Source: an uncultured Gammaproteobacteria bacterium (lineage in GTDB: Bacteria > Pseudomonadota > Gammaproteobacteria > GCA-002705445 > GCA-002716945). From it: DNA of 6,904 nt. Shown one piece after another: positions 1-4,607 of the stretch. Made by a program: the position numbers and the translations under genes. The notes beneath the pieces are model-generated. The model did not search any database. It saw only the letters and a list, made by a program, of their open reading frames with translations, and was not told the origin of the DNA. The stretch covers positions 1 to 6,904 of the forward strand of contig CAJWIW010000049.1 of the NCBI GenBank assembly GCA_913041865.1, in the 5' to 3' direction. How positions within the stretch are numbered: the first letter of the stretch is position 1; each line of letters begins with the position of its first letter.

Positions 1-540
1 AATTATATAAAGAATTATTTTAACTATATTTTGAATTAATTGTCTAAAAATTTTTACAACTCTTAATTTCCTATACTTATAGTCAAATACTAATTCACCA
101 TATTTATAACTTTTGTCTCTTAAAAAACTCACATATGATGTTTTATTACTTGAACGACTCATTTTATGACTAGCGAAGGAATTATTACTTATTGCCATTT
201 TAAAACTAGATTCATTGACTCTTTTTAAAAGATCAATATCTGTCCAAAAGAAAAAAAAATCTTCATCATAAAAATTAAATTTTAACATTCTTTTAGTTTC
301 AAATAAAACGCAGGATAGATCAATTTTTTTTGTAATTTCATATTCGTTATTCCTTTTAATTTTTTTATATCTCGGTCCAACAAGGATGAAATCTCTTTTT
401 TTTGAAATTATTTTTTTAAGTTTAATTATGGATTTTTTATCAATATTGATTCTTAATTTTTTCTGTGGATAAAGCGGAAGCTCTTTGTTACTGGCAGCTT
501 TGAATTTAACCTGGCTATCATCTCTTTTAGCAAACCTCAC
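1..540 (-). CDS. Partial glycosyltransferase family 2-like C-terminal region behind a phage-like N-terminus (runs off the left edge)
   Basis: An uninterrupted 180-codon frame reaches the left edge. Around residues 91-108 it reads YDEDFFFFWTDIDLLKRV, matching the FDEdfFlYfEDiDLclR signature of family 2 glycosyltransferases (catalytic-base region), with T in place of the usual E. VGP at 54-56 and SH at 124-125 also sit where family 2 enzymes have them, and the tail (161-180) is hydrophobic and basic. The N-terminal GT-A core with its opening strand and DxD loop is missing. The chosen start is GTG at 540: it overlaps the previous stop as GTGA and has AAGGA 4 bases upstream. The frame is also open further upstream to about 720, with an ATG at 576 but no ribosome site. 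Codons 1-26 have about 40% GC, but from about position 460 leftward GC drops to roughly 21%. This suggests a truncated host-type gene fused to phage sequence, by recombination or assembly error. The family call is fairly good; that it is one functional protein is doubtful. Confidence 0.55.
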   Translation of the reverse strand, partial: MRFAKRDDSQVKFKAASNKELPLYPQKKLRINIDKKSIIKLKKIISKKRDFILVGPRYKKIKRNNEYEITKKIDLSCVLFETKRMLKFNFYDEDFFFFWTDIDLLKRVNESSFKMAISNNSFASHKMSRSSNKTSYVSFLRDKSYKYGELVFDYKYRKLRVVKIFRQLIQNIVKIILYII

Positions 541-899
541 AAAGTCCTTGACGTCCCATCTGCCTTTAACGCCCATTTCACGGTAGTATAGTACATCCCG
601 GGTTCCTTGGACGTATTGATTCCATTCAAAGAGAGGTTGGTCAGCGCAGATTGAAGATTGCGAGTATCGGATGCAGGGTGTTCTGTTTTGGGATATAAAA
701 TTGTATTGTAAATATCTGATTTAGGATCAGTGATATGTGCTTCTCTTGCTTTTATAAAGTGCTTTCCTGTTCGGATATTTGCTACTAACTTAGCATCTTT
801 ATTTTCCCATCTTGCCCACTCCTCAGTGATTTTTAACTGGGGAAAGGTATCAAAAAGTGCTTTAATATAATCTTGCCAAATGCTATTATGCAATTCCAT
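537..899 (-). CDS. Hypothetical phage protein, 120 aa (possibly frameshifted near its C-terminus)
   Basis: I do not recognise this family. The predicted protein starts MELHNSIWQDYIKALF, is soluble, mixed alpha/beta in character, rich in W, K and T, and has no signal peptide or membrane segment. The ATG at 899 is chosen because AAGGA lies 6 bases upstream; an in-frame ATG at 929 would extend the overlap with the preceding gene from 14 to 44 bases and lacks a good ribosome site. It is the second gene behind the strong promoter at 1107-1135. An exact 5-base tandem duplication (TAGTA twice on the + strand, 584-593) lies near its 3' end. Removing one copy would shift the reading into the frame that continues past the present stop, giving MYYREMGVKGRWDVKDF instead of MYYTTVKWALKADGTSRTL. 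So the last ~18 residues may be an artefact of a frameshift. Coding is likely; the C-terminus is uncertain. Confidence 0.7.
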   Translation of the reverse strand: MELHNSIWQDYIKALFDTFPQLKITEEWARWENKDAKLVANIRTGKHFIKAREAHITDPKSDIYNTILYPKTEHPASDTRNLQSALTNLSLNGINTSKEPGMYYTTVKWALKADGTSRTL

Positions 900-1086
900 T
901 TCTAATCCTTTCTTGAAGTTCAATCTCATTTTCTTTAATTGCTAATAATGTATCATATGGTATCCATGCAGGTTCTTCATCCGAAAATTGCACCTGTACT
1001 TCCTTGACAACTTTATCATGAAATCTATCATAGACAGTTCTCACATTTTTTACAGGTCGAAACGGATTTCCAATTTTATCTTCCAT
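886..1086 (-). CDS. Hypothetical phage protein, 66 aa
   Basis: A small charged protein without recognised motifs. The N-terminal half is basic (residues 8-30, with PVKNVRTVYDRFHDKVVKEV), the middle carries EEPAWIPYDTLL, and the end is an E/R-rich amphipathic helix (LAIKENEIELQERIRNG). There is no signal peptide or membrane span. The ATG at 1086 is the only plausible start; no Shine-Dalgarno sequence is visible, and the predicted transcription start of the perfect consensus promoter lies only about 13 bases upstream, so the mRNA would have a very short leader. The stop TAA overlaps the following 120-aa gene by 14 bases, suggesting coupled translation. Being first behind a strong host-type promoter, it is probably expressed early in infection (inference). 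Early phage proteins of this size often act on host functions, but nothing here shows what it binds. Confidence 0.7.
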   Translation of the reverse strand: MEDKIGNPFRPVKNVRTVYDRFHDKVVKEVQVQFSDEEPAWIPYDTLLAIKENEIELQERIRNGIA

Positions 1087-1099
1087 AATAAAATATAAC

Positions 1100-1135
1100 T
1101 GTATTCATTATAAAACCCCTGACAGAATTTGTCAA
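1100..1135 (-). promoter_or_regulatory. Perfect sigma-70 consensus promoter, leftward
   Basis: On the minus strand TTGACA (1135-1130) and TATAAT (1112-1107) are separated by exactly 17 bases, so both hexamers and the spacing are consensus. The predicted start is near 1100, about 13 bases before the ATG at 1086. A full consensus implies use by the host housekeeping RNA polymerase, as for T4-like early promoters. The promoter is embedded in the hairpin at 1112-1142. Confidence 0.8.
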
Positions 1136-1142
1136 GGGTTTT
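1112..1142 (-). terminator. Strong hairpin, probable intrinsic terminator (possibly bidirectional)
   Basis: Thirteen-base arms (1112-1124 and 1130-1142) pair with one C-A mismatch (1119/1135) around a 5-base loop (1125-1129). Read leftward, an A tract, a GC core (CCC/GGG plus TGACA/TGTCA) and TTTTAT follow the usual intrinsic terminator layout, ending the transcript of the 46-aa gene at 1218-1358. Read rightward it ends in TTTTG, so it could also stop antisense transcription. The stem contains the -35 box and touches the -10 box of the promoter for the next gene. Confidence 0.65.
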
Positions 1143-1217
1143 GTGATTATTAAATTTTTTAATTAAGGTGGGTGTGTGTGTATTGTCATGTTAGAATAGA
1201 AATGTTTACTTTAACCT

Positions 1218-1358
1218 CTAAACTAAAACCTCCTTACATATACGTTTACAATTTGAATTTGTGTCCTCGCAGTCAATTAAGCACTCGTAGTATTCTGCTA
1301 GTAAATCATCGTGGTCATCATCAGATGATAGTTGATTATGGGATATTAAGTTGTGCAT
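1218..1358 (-). CDS. Small acidic phage protein with a twin CX3C motif, 46 aa
   Basis: ATG at 1358 with GGAG 6 bases upstream, ending in TAG at 1218. The protein has an acidic patch (SSDDDHDD, residues 11-18) followed by a probable helix and four cysteines at 26, 30, 37 and 41 in the pattern C-x3-C-x6-C-x3-C (YYECLIDC, then CKRIC). This spacing suits either a disulfide-linked helical hairpin or a four-cysteine metal site. From memory, short proteins ending in a similar YYECLIxC...CKRIC segment recur in T4-like cyanophages, usually as conserved hypotheticals; I could not check this. The gene stands alone between two regulatory hairpins: a late-type octamer lies about 80 bases upstream and the terminator at 1112-1142 lies downstream, so it is probably a monocistronic late gene. 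Function unknown; coding nature is supported by the ribosome site, the composition and the ordered cysteines. Confidence 0.7.
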   Translation of the reverse strand: MHNLISHNQLSSDDDHDDLLAEYYECLIDCEDTNSNCKRICKEVLV

Positions 1359-1437
1359 TAAAAACTCCGTAAAACTACAATTTATAGAACATGATATAGG
1401 AGCCTCAGGTCATCTTGCTACCTCTAATTCTCCCTAT

Positions 1438-1445
1438 TATTTATA
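1438..1445 (-). promoter_or_regulatory. T4-type late promoter octamer TATAAATA
   Basis: A perfect TATAAATA on the minus strand, the T4 late consensus recognised by a gp55-like sigma factor. It lies in a non-coding gap, about 80 bases upstream of the 46-aa gene at 1358 and 45 bases past the end of the gene at 1491. Its last bases in + coordinates (1444-1445) are also the first pair of the adjoining hairpin stem. In AT-rich DNA an 8-mer can arise by chance (one also lies inside the left-edge frame at 101-108), so the intergenic placement is the main support. Confidence 0.5.
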
Positions 1446-1467
1446 GCAAATGTGTTCATATTTGCTA
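1444..1467 (-). terminator. Perfect 8-bp inverted repeat abutting the late octamer
   Basis: TAGCAAAT (1444-1451) and ATTTGCTA (1460-1467) form a perfect 8-bp stem with an 8-base loop. It lies just after the gene ending at 1491 in transcription order. It lacks a U tract and has little GC, so it would be a weak terminator; an mRNA 3'-end stabiliser or a promoter-proximal operator are alternatives. Confidence 0.35.
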
Positions 1468-1487
1468 ATATACTTAATAAAAATTTA

Positions 1488-1503
1488 TGCCTAGTAAAAG
1501 GCA
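1488..1503 (-). terminator. Short GC stem at a gene end, weak terminator candidate
   Basis: TGCCT (1488-1492) pairs with AGGCA (1499-1503) around a 6-base loop, overlapping the stop codon of the gene ending at 1491. In the leftward direction it is followed by TAAATTTTTATT, a modest U tract. The stem is only 5 bp, so termination would be inefficient. Confidence 0.3.
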
Positions 1504-1694
1504 GAATCAATACCATCAGGGTCATAAAAATCAGGACATAACATAGCCCCTGCTATTTCTTTTGCTTCAATATTGTTCTCACATAATTTGTTCATCCATA
1601 TTCTTTCATTGAGATCAACTATACCATCAGTTGAAATAATTCTAGAAAGAATGTCCGTTAACTTAAGTTTTTCTCTTTTTTCCATTTTAGTCAC
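1491..1694 (-). CDS. Hypothetical phage protein, 67 aa, apparent paralog of the preceding gene
   Basis: A small protein with a predicted helical core, LTDILSRIIS...VDLNERIWMNKLCENN, and an acidic C-terminus containing YDPDGIDSAFY. The core aligns without large gaps to residues 6-50 of its upstream neighbour (LEGICKDIAS...VSLSDMIWAEKLSKAN): both have L-x(2)-I, a V-x-L step, the IW-x(2)-KL block and a following N and A. This suggests an old tandem duplication with the second copy losing the C-terminal tail. Start choice: GTG at 1694 has GGAGG 4 bases upstream and overlaps the previous gene by 8 bases; ATG at 1685 (64 aa) is the alternative, but its spacing to GGAGG is 13. A short stem TGCCT/AGGCA (1488-1503) overlaps the stop codon. 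Function unknown. Confidence 0.65.
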   Translation of the reverse strand: MTKMEKREKLKLTDILSRIISTDGIVDLNERIWMNKLCENNIEAKEIAGAMLCPDFYDPDGIDSAFY

Positions 1695-1986
1695 GTTGCC
1701 TCCAATCGTCCGATCTATCTTGATGAAACCAATCCACAATATCCTGTGGATCTCCGAAACCCCTACGGTGATTGTTTGAATCGGGGTCTCCTAAATTCAA
1801 ACTATTCAGAAAAGAATCAGTGGGATCTGTATTCATTCTCCTTGCTTTTTGCAACATACCTCTTGCTGAAGTATTTGCTTTTGATAATTTCTCTGCCCAT
1901 ATCATATCTGATAAACTAACCTCTGTTCCCGAAGCAATATCTTTACATATTCCTTCTAACCGTAGACGGTATTGAGTTGATAACAT
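1687..1986 (-). CDS. Conserved cyanophage-type hypothetical protein, 99 aa
   Basis: The N-terminal half is a helical domain (YRLRLEGICKDIASG, then SLSDMIWAEKLSKANTSARG, then MLQKARR). The C-terminal half is polar with LGDPD, GFGDPQDIVDWFHQD and the ending DDWRQRD. I recall closely similar proteins (MIWAEKL...NTSAR...LGDPD...WF...DDWRxRD) in many T4-like cyanophages, where they are annotated only as conserved or putative virion-associated proteins; this is memory, not a search. ATG at 1986 is supported by AGGTG 5 bases upstream and by a late-promoter-like GATAAATA at 2009-2016, hinting at late expression. The next gene, which overlaps it by 8 bases at the GTG start, shares its helical core. 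No catalytic motif is visible, so a structural or scaffold role is the best guess. Confidence 0.8.
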   Translation of the reverse strand: MLSTQYRLRLEGICKDIASGTEVSLSDMIWAEKLSKANTSARGMLQKARRMNTDPTDSFLNSLNLGDPDSNNHRRGFGDPQDIVDWFHQDRSDDWRQRD

Positions 1987-2008
1987 AAAATCACCTAATA
2001 GGTAAAAT

Positions 2009-2016
2009 TATTTATC
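2009..2016 (-). promoter_or_regulatory. Late-promoter-like octamer GATAAATA
   Basis: GATAAATA on the minus strand differs from the T4 late consensus TATAAATA at the first base only. It lies in the 25-base gap (extending slightly into the end of purN) before the ATG at 1986, giving a predicted start close to 2000 and a leader just long enough for the AGGTG ribosome site. A small DNA palindrome ACCTAATAGGT (1993-2003) lies right at the predicted start. Suggestive only. Confidence 0.35.
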
Positions 2017-2536
2017 CTAATGAGTCGATTACTGCTGGTAGTATAGCATATTCCTTTCTCTGTATGGCTTTTGTTAAGGATTGTATATCATCATCAGGTA
2101 ATATTGGAACCTCACCTTGCATTATAATCTCACCACCATCCAACTCTTCATTTACATAGTGGACAGTGCATCCAGTGACACTCTCACCCGCATTGAGAGC
2201 TTGCTCAACTGCGTGTAATCCCTTATACTTTGGAAGTAATGATGGATGAACATTAATAATAGGACAAGGAAACTTAGATGGATTTTGCAATACTCTCATA
2301 TAACCTGCAAGAATTATGAGATCTACTTGAAAAACCTTGAAAAGTTGTATCATCTCATCCTCATTTTTATGAGGAATCCTACAATGAGGAATCCCAAACT
2401 TTGCTGCTCTCTTAACAGCACCACACTTCTTAGTATTGTGTATCATCAATACAACTTCGTGTTTTCTACATAAAGGATTTGTAATTATGTTCTCGAAGTT
2501 GGTTCCGTTTCCAGAACACATAACACCTAATCGCAT
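2012..2536 (-). CDS. purN: Phosphoribosylglycinamide formyltransferase (GAR transformylase)
   Basis: Catalyses formyl transfer from 10-formyltetrahydrofolate to glycinamide ribonucleotide, the third step of cytoplasmic de novo purine synthesis. The family signatures are complete: phosphate-binding GNGTN at residues 9-13, AGYMRVL at 77-83, the catalytic block INVHPSLLPKYKG with Asn95 and His97, and GCTVHYVNEELDGGEII containing catalytic Asp133. At 174 aa it is shorter than typical bacterial PurN (about 190-215), as phage versions often are, mainly through a trimmed C-terminus. The ATG at 2536 puts the first beta strand (MRLGVMCSGNG) exactly at the family N-terminus; no clear Shine-Dalgarno is present. 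It is the last gene of the block that begins with pyrE, so the phage supplies functions for both purine and pyrimidine pathways. PurN is a known auxiliary metabolic gene of marine T4-like phages, where it likely supports nucleotide supply for replication. Confidence 0.95.
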   Translation of the reverse strand: MRLGVMCSGNGTNFENIITNPLCRKHEVVLMIHNTKKCGAVKRAAKFGIPHCRIPHKNEDEMIQLFKVFQVDLIILAGYMRVLQNPSKFPCPIINVHPSLLPKYKGLHAVEQALNAGESVTGCTVHYVNEELDGGEIIMQGEVPILPDDDIQSLTKAIQRKEYAILPAVIDSLG

Positions 2537-2549
2537 AGTAATTCAATTC

Positions 2550-2759
2550 TTAATTAAAAATTCCATACTCAGAAAGATCATATTCTGGTATTGTTAGAGT
2601 TTCACCCTCAAGAGGTGTTGGTTGTCCTATCTTGTTTAGGATCTTGGCAGGAATTTCTTTCATAGTAATGTCATAGGGTATAGGTGCGTTTGCTACACAT
2701 ACTCTAATACATTCCAATTGTTCCTCAGTGAAATTATAATCTTTTATATCTTGATGCAT
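2550..2759 (-). CDS. Hypothetical phage protein, 69 aa
   Basis: Not recognised. A small acidic protein beginning with a likely helix (FTEEQLECIRVCVANA, residues 10-25, two cysteines spaced CxxxxC), followed by a proline-containing segment (PIPYDITMKEIPAKILNKIGQPTPLEG) and an acidic end EYDLSEYGIFN. No signal peptide, membrane segment or catalytic motif. It starts 5 bases after the stop of the preceding gene with no clear ribosome site, so translation is probably coupled. The 13-base gap to purN contains nothing but AT-rich sequence. Location between pyrE and purN suggests co-transcription with nucleotide metabolism, but nothing in the protein ties it to that pathway. Confidence 0.7.
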   Translation of the reverse strand: MHQDIKDYNFTEEQLECIRVCVANAPIPYDITMKEIPAKILNKIGQPTPLEGETLTIPEYDLSEYGIFN

Positions 2760-2764
2760 TTTTA

Positions 2765-3064
2765 CTAATCGTATTCGCTCGCATTTTCAGGATTATCTAA
2801 CTCAGAACTCTTATATGAATGATTCATAAAATACTGCCCTAGTGATCCACTTAATAAACTATTACTAATCTCAGCATTTGGTGTTGATATTTCTATATGT
2901 GGATTCTTCATTTTTTGAACATACTCAATAACTTCCTCACGTATTTTCATGAGTTCATTATAACACTTTTGATTGTAAGCACAACCACGAAGTTTAGAGT
3001 CAGGTTTATATAAAGATTCTAACAGTAGAGTTCTACCACGATCCCATTTCTCTTGTTCGGTCAT
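2765..3064 (-). CDS. Hypothetical phage protein, 99 aa
   Basis: Not recognised. The N-terminal two thirds are predicted helical and charged (MTEQEKWDRGRTLLLESLY, then NQKCYNELMKIREEVIEYVQKMKN) with a small Cys pair in CAYNQKC (residues 28-34). The C-terminal third is polar and low in charge, with NPHIEISTPNAEISNSLLSG, and ends in the acidic ENASEYD. The charged helices could form a short coiled coil. The ATG at 3064 overlaps the stop of the upstream gene as ATGA, a sign of reinitiation-coupled translation. No membrane or export signal. Part of the pyrE-purN block; function unknown. Confidence 0.72.
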   Translation of the reverse strand: MTEQEKWDRGRTLLLESLYKPDSKLRGCAYNQKCYNELMKIREEVIEYVQKMKNPHIEISTPNAEISNSLLSGSLGQYFMNHSYKSSELDNPENASEYD

Positions 3065-3336
3065 AAAAATTTCTCCAAAGATTCTTTCTTTTTAAGTTTC
3101 TTTTCAAGTGCAATTTGTTTCTTTATGTATGATACTGCTTCTTTGTAATTCCTACAAATTTTTGTCCATCCACCATTATGAACAATAGCTAATTTCTTTT
3201 TACTTCCTATAATGGGAACTGCTGCCCAAGATCCATCTTTAGTAACATATCCCTCTGGTTGTCCACCATCAGGATCAAGTATGTATCTATTAGGACAAGT
3301 ATAAAACTTGCGATAATCTGAGGGTATTTTACTCAT
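3061..3336 (-). CDS. Hypothetical phage protein with lysine-rich C-terminal helix, 91 aa
   Basis: The N-terminal 60 residues look like a small beta-rich fold (RYILDPDGG, GYVTKDGSWAAVPIIG, KKLAIVHNGGWTKICRN). The last 35 residues are a strongly basic helix with repeated K/E (SYIKKQIALEKKLKKKESLE). A compact sheet plus basic helix could bind nucleic acid, but this is inference only and no named domain is evident. The ATG at 3336 overlaps the preceding stop by 4 bases (ATGA), and its own stop overlaps the next gene the same way, so three consecutive genes form a tightly coupled translational chain. No signal peptide or transmembrane segment. Pelagic phage conserved hypothetical is the most one can say. 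Confidence 0.72.
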   Translation of the reverse strand: MSKIPSDYRKFYTCPNRYILDPDGGQPEGYVTKDGSWAAVPIIGSKKKLAIVHNGGWTKICRNYKEAVSYIKKQIALEKKLKKKESLEKFL

Positions 3337-3581
3337 TTATTATACCCTGCTGATCTTCCATCCTTCCACTCCAATTTCTCATAATCAAAATCTGGATGTG
3401 GTGTTGATGATACGACAGGATTCTTAGATTTGTTTTTGATAACTATAAACTTATCAGCAGCAAATGTACCCGCAAGTTGAACCTCAATCTCATCAGTATC
3501 TTTCCAATTAACTGTGCCATCCTTCTTAGTATGTTGCATTGCAACTTGAAGATCATCAATAATTTTTTGAGTTAGTTTCAT
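3333..3581 (-). CDS. Conserved hypothetical phage protein, 82 aa
   Basis: Begins with a helix (MKLTQKIIDDLQVAMQHT), followed by KKDGTVNWKDTDEIEVQLAG, FAADKFIVIKNK and a C-terminal HPDFDYEKLEWKDGRSAGY. The alternating hydrophobic pattern suggests helix followed by a small sheet. I have an impression of similar sequences in T4-like cyanophages, but no function is attached. ATG at 3581 lies 2 bases after the stop of the preceding gene and its own stop overlaps the following ATG as ATGA, so it belongs to the coupled block behind pyrE. No cysteines, no membrane segment, and no catalytic motif that I can identify. Confidence 0.75.
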   Translation of the reverse strand: MKLTQKIIDDLQVAMQHTKKDGTVNWKDTDEIEVQLAGTFAADKFIVIKNKSKNPVVSSTPHPDFDYEKLEWKDGRSAGYNK

Positions 3582-3583
3582 AA

Positions 3584-3883
3584 TTAGATTTCAAATAATT
3601 CGCTTTGTGGTAAAGGTTCAAAAGGTTTTCTTAAACTCTTTCTAATGTCATCGTGCAATCTCTCTACTGGTGATGGTAATCCTTGTTGACCAGGCAATTC
3701 TGCTATTCCAGTTGCAGTTATATCAACTGTTTGATCTAAAATAGGTGCATTGATTTTTTTGTAAGTTAATCTTTGCACATCTTTATTGAGTATAATGATT
3801 TCTTGTGCATGTTTCTCCCATCCACAATCACAATACTGCTGACCATTCTCATCATAGACCCTGTAAAAGGGATATTCATTCAT
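3584..3883 (-). CDS. Hypothetical phage protein, 99 aa
   Basis: The N-terminus reads FYRVYDENGQQYCDCGWEKHAQEIIILN, a strand-turn-strand-helix pattern with a CDC pair (residues 18-20). The second half is proline-rich and low-complexity (LPGQQGLPSPVERL, then KPFEPLPQSE) and looks flexible. It starts 8 bases inside the end of pyrE: the ATGAATGA sequence supplies both the pyrE stop and this start, so translation must be coupled to pyrE. The proline-rich tail could be a binding segment, but this is only a guess. No recognised domain; the N-terminal part resembles phrases I associate with cyanophage hypotheticals. Confidence 0.72.
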   Translation of the reverse strand: MNEYPFYRVYDENGQQYCDCGWEKHAQEIIILNKDVQRLTYKKINAPILDQTVDITATGIAELPGQQGLPSPVERLHDDIRKSLRKPFEPLPQSELFEI

Positions 3884-4448
3884 TGATAATATCCTCCAAT
3901 TTAAATATGCTTAAAAGTTCTAAATCTGCTTCTTTAATAGCAGCATCCGCTTCACCATCTACTTGTCGATCTACAATAGCAGCAATACGATTAACTGTAT
4001 AGCCAGCATCACGCAATCTATTAACTGCTTGAATTGCTGAACCACCTGTGGTGATTACATCTTCAAGAACAGTAATCTTAGAACCCTTCTCAGGCAATTT
4101 ACCTTCAATGTATGCTTGAGTTCCATGTCCTTTTGCTTTTTTGCGAACAATAAGAGCATCAACAGTGCGTGTTGCTTCAACTAAATTTAATGAATGTGAT
4201 AGACCACAAACAACAGAAACACCACTCACTAAGGGATCAGCACCCAGTGTGAGACCTGCTACTGCCACAGCATCTTTCTCTACTGCTCCTAGTAACATAA
4301 TACTACATAACGTCAGACCTCTTGAACTCAATGTAACTGGTTTGCAATTAACATAATGCTCACTCTTACGACCAGAAGAAAGGGTATAGTCTCCTTTCTT
4401 GTAAGCATCTTTTTTTAAGAGTTCTAATAGTTCTTCTTTGTAGGTCAT
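3876..4448 (-). CDS. pyrE: Orotate phosphoribosyltransferase
   Basis: Converts orotate and PRPP to orotidine 5'-monophosphate, the fifth step of de novo pyrimidine synthesis in the cytoplasm. The PRPP-binding motif VLEDVITTGGSAI is at residues 127-139. The flexible catalytic loop VRKKAKGHGTQ (101-111) carries the expected lysines and histidine. The orotate-side N-terminal segment LSSGRKSEHYVNCK (23-36) is canonical, as is LTLGADPL at 66-73. Length 190 aa is normal for bacterial PyrE, so it looks intact. The ATG at 4448 overlaps the upstream 46-aa gene as ATGA; the 3' end overlaps the next gene by 8 bases. The block is headed by a sigma-70-like promoter at 4608-4636, consistent with host-polymerase expression early in infection. 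PyrE occurs as an auxiliary metabolic gene in marine T4-like phages, complementing purN about 1.3 kb downstream. Confidence 0.96.
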   Translation of the reverse strand: MTYKEELLELLKKDAYKKGDYTLSSGRKSEHYVNCKPVTLSSRGLTLCSIMLLGAVEKDAVAVAGLTLGADPLVSGVSVVCGLSHSLNLVEATRTVDALIVRKKAKGHGTQAYIEGKLPEKGSKITVLEDVITTGGSAIQAVNRLRDAGYTVNRIAAIVDRQVDGEADAAIKEADLELLSIFKLEDIINE

Positions 4449-4585
4449 AGTAATAGATCACTTCTCATAACTTCAGCACCAGGATTTCTTGCAAGGGCAA
4501 TCTTTTGAGCTCTGAATGTGTCATCAGTGACTACATACTCCTCAAAAATAAATCCTCTGTTTTGTAAGGTGACTCTAACTCTCAT
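4445..4585 (-). CDS. Small conserved-looking phage protein, 46 aa, heading the pyrE block
   Basis: ATG at 4585 is preceded by AGGAAA about 6 bases upstream, and the TGA stop overlaps the pyrE start as ATGA. The protein reads MRVRVTLQNRGFIFEEYVVT, then DDTFRAQKIALARNPGAEVM, i.e. a beta hairpin followed by a helix (A-x-x-I-A-L-A-R-N-P) and a short strand. This beta-beta-alpha arrangement with ALARNP-A-x-V is like small single-domain proteins I recall from T4-like cyanophages; none has a known function to my knowledge. No signal peptide or membrane segment. It is the first gene after the promoter at 4608-4636 and is translationally coupled to pyrE, so it may influence pyrE expression simply through reinitiation. 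Confidence 0.75.
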   Translation of the reverse strand: MRVRVTLQNRGFIFEEYVVTDDTFRAQKIALARNPGAEVMRSDLLL

Positions 4586-4607
4586 TTGGTTTCCTATTAA
4601 TAAACTT

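Noticed and set aside
101..108. TATAAATA octamer on the minus strand inside the left-edge frame
   Set aside because: It lies within very AT-rich coding sequence of the glycosyltransferase segment with no gene start downstream in the window, so chance is the best explanation.
584..593. Programmed ribosomal frameshift site
   Set aside because: There is no heptameric slippery sequence or downstream pseudoknot; the exact TAGTA duplication points to slippage or a base-calling error instead.
1167..1184. GT-rich dinucleotide run as a functional repeat
   Set aside because: Only about five GT units, imperfect, and with no partner copy elsewhere in the window.
1172..1372. Rightward 66-codon frame
   Set aside because: It is antisense to the 46-aa gene with its ribosome site and ordered cysteines, has no Shine-Dalgarno sequence, and reads as low-plausibility protein.
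3805..4356. Rightward frames opposite pyrE and its downstream neighbour
   Set aside because: Antisense to pyrE with complete PRPP and catalytic-loop motifs; no ribosome sites or recognisable domains.
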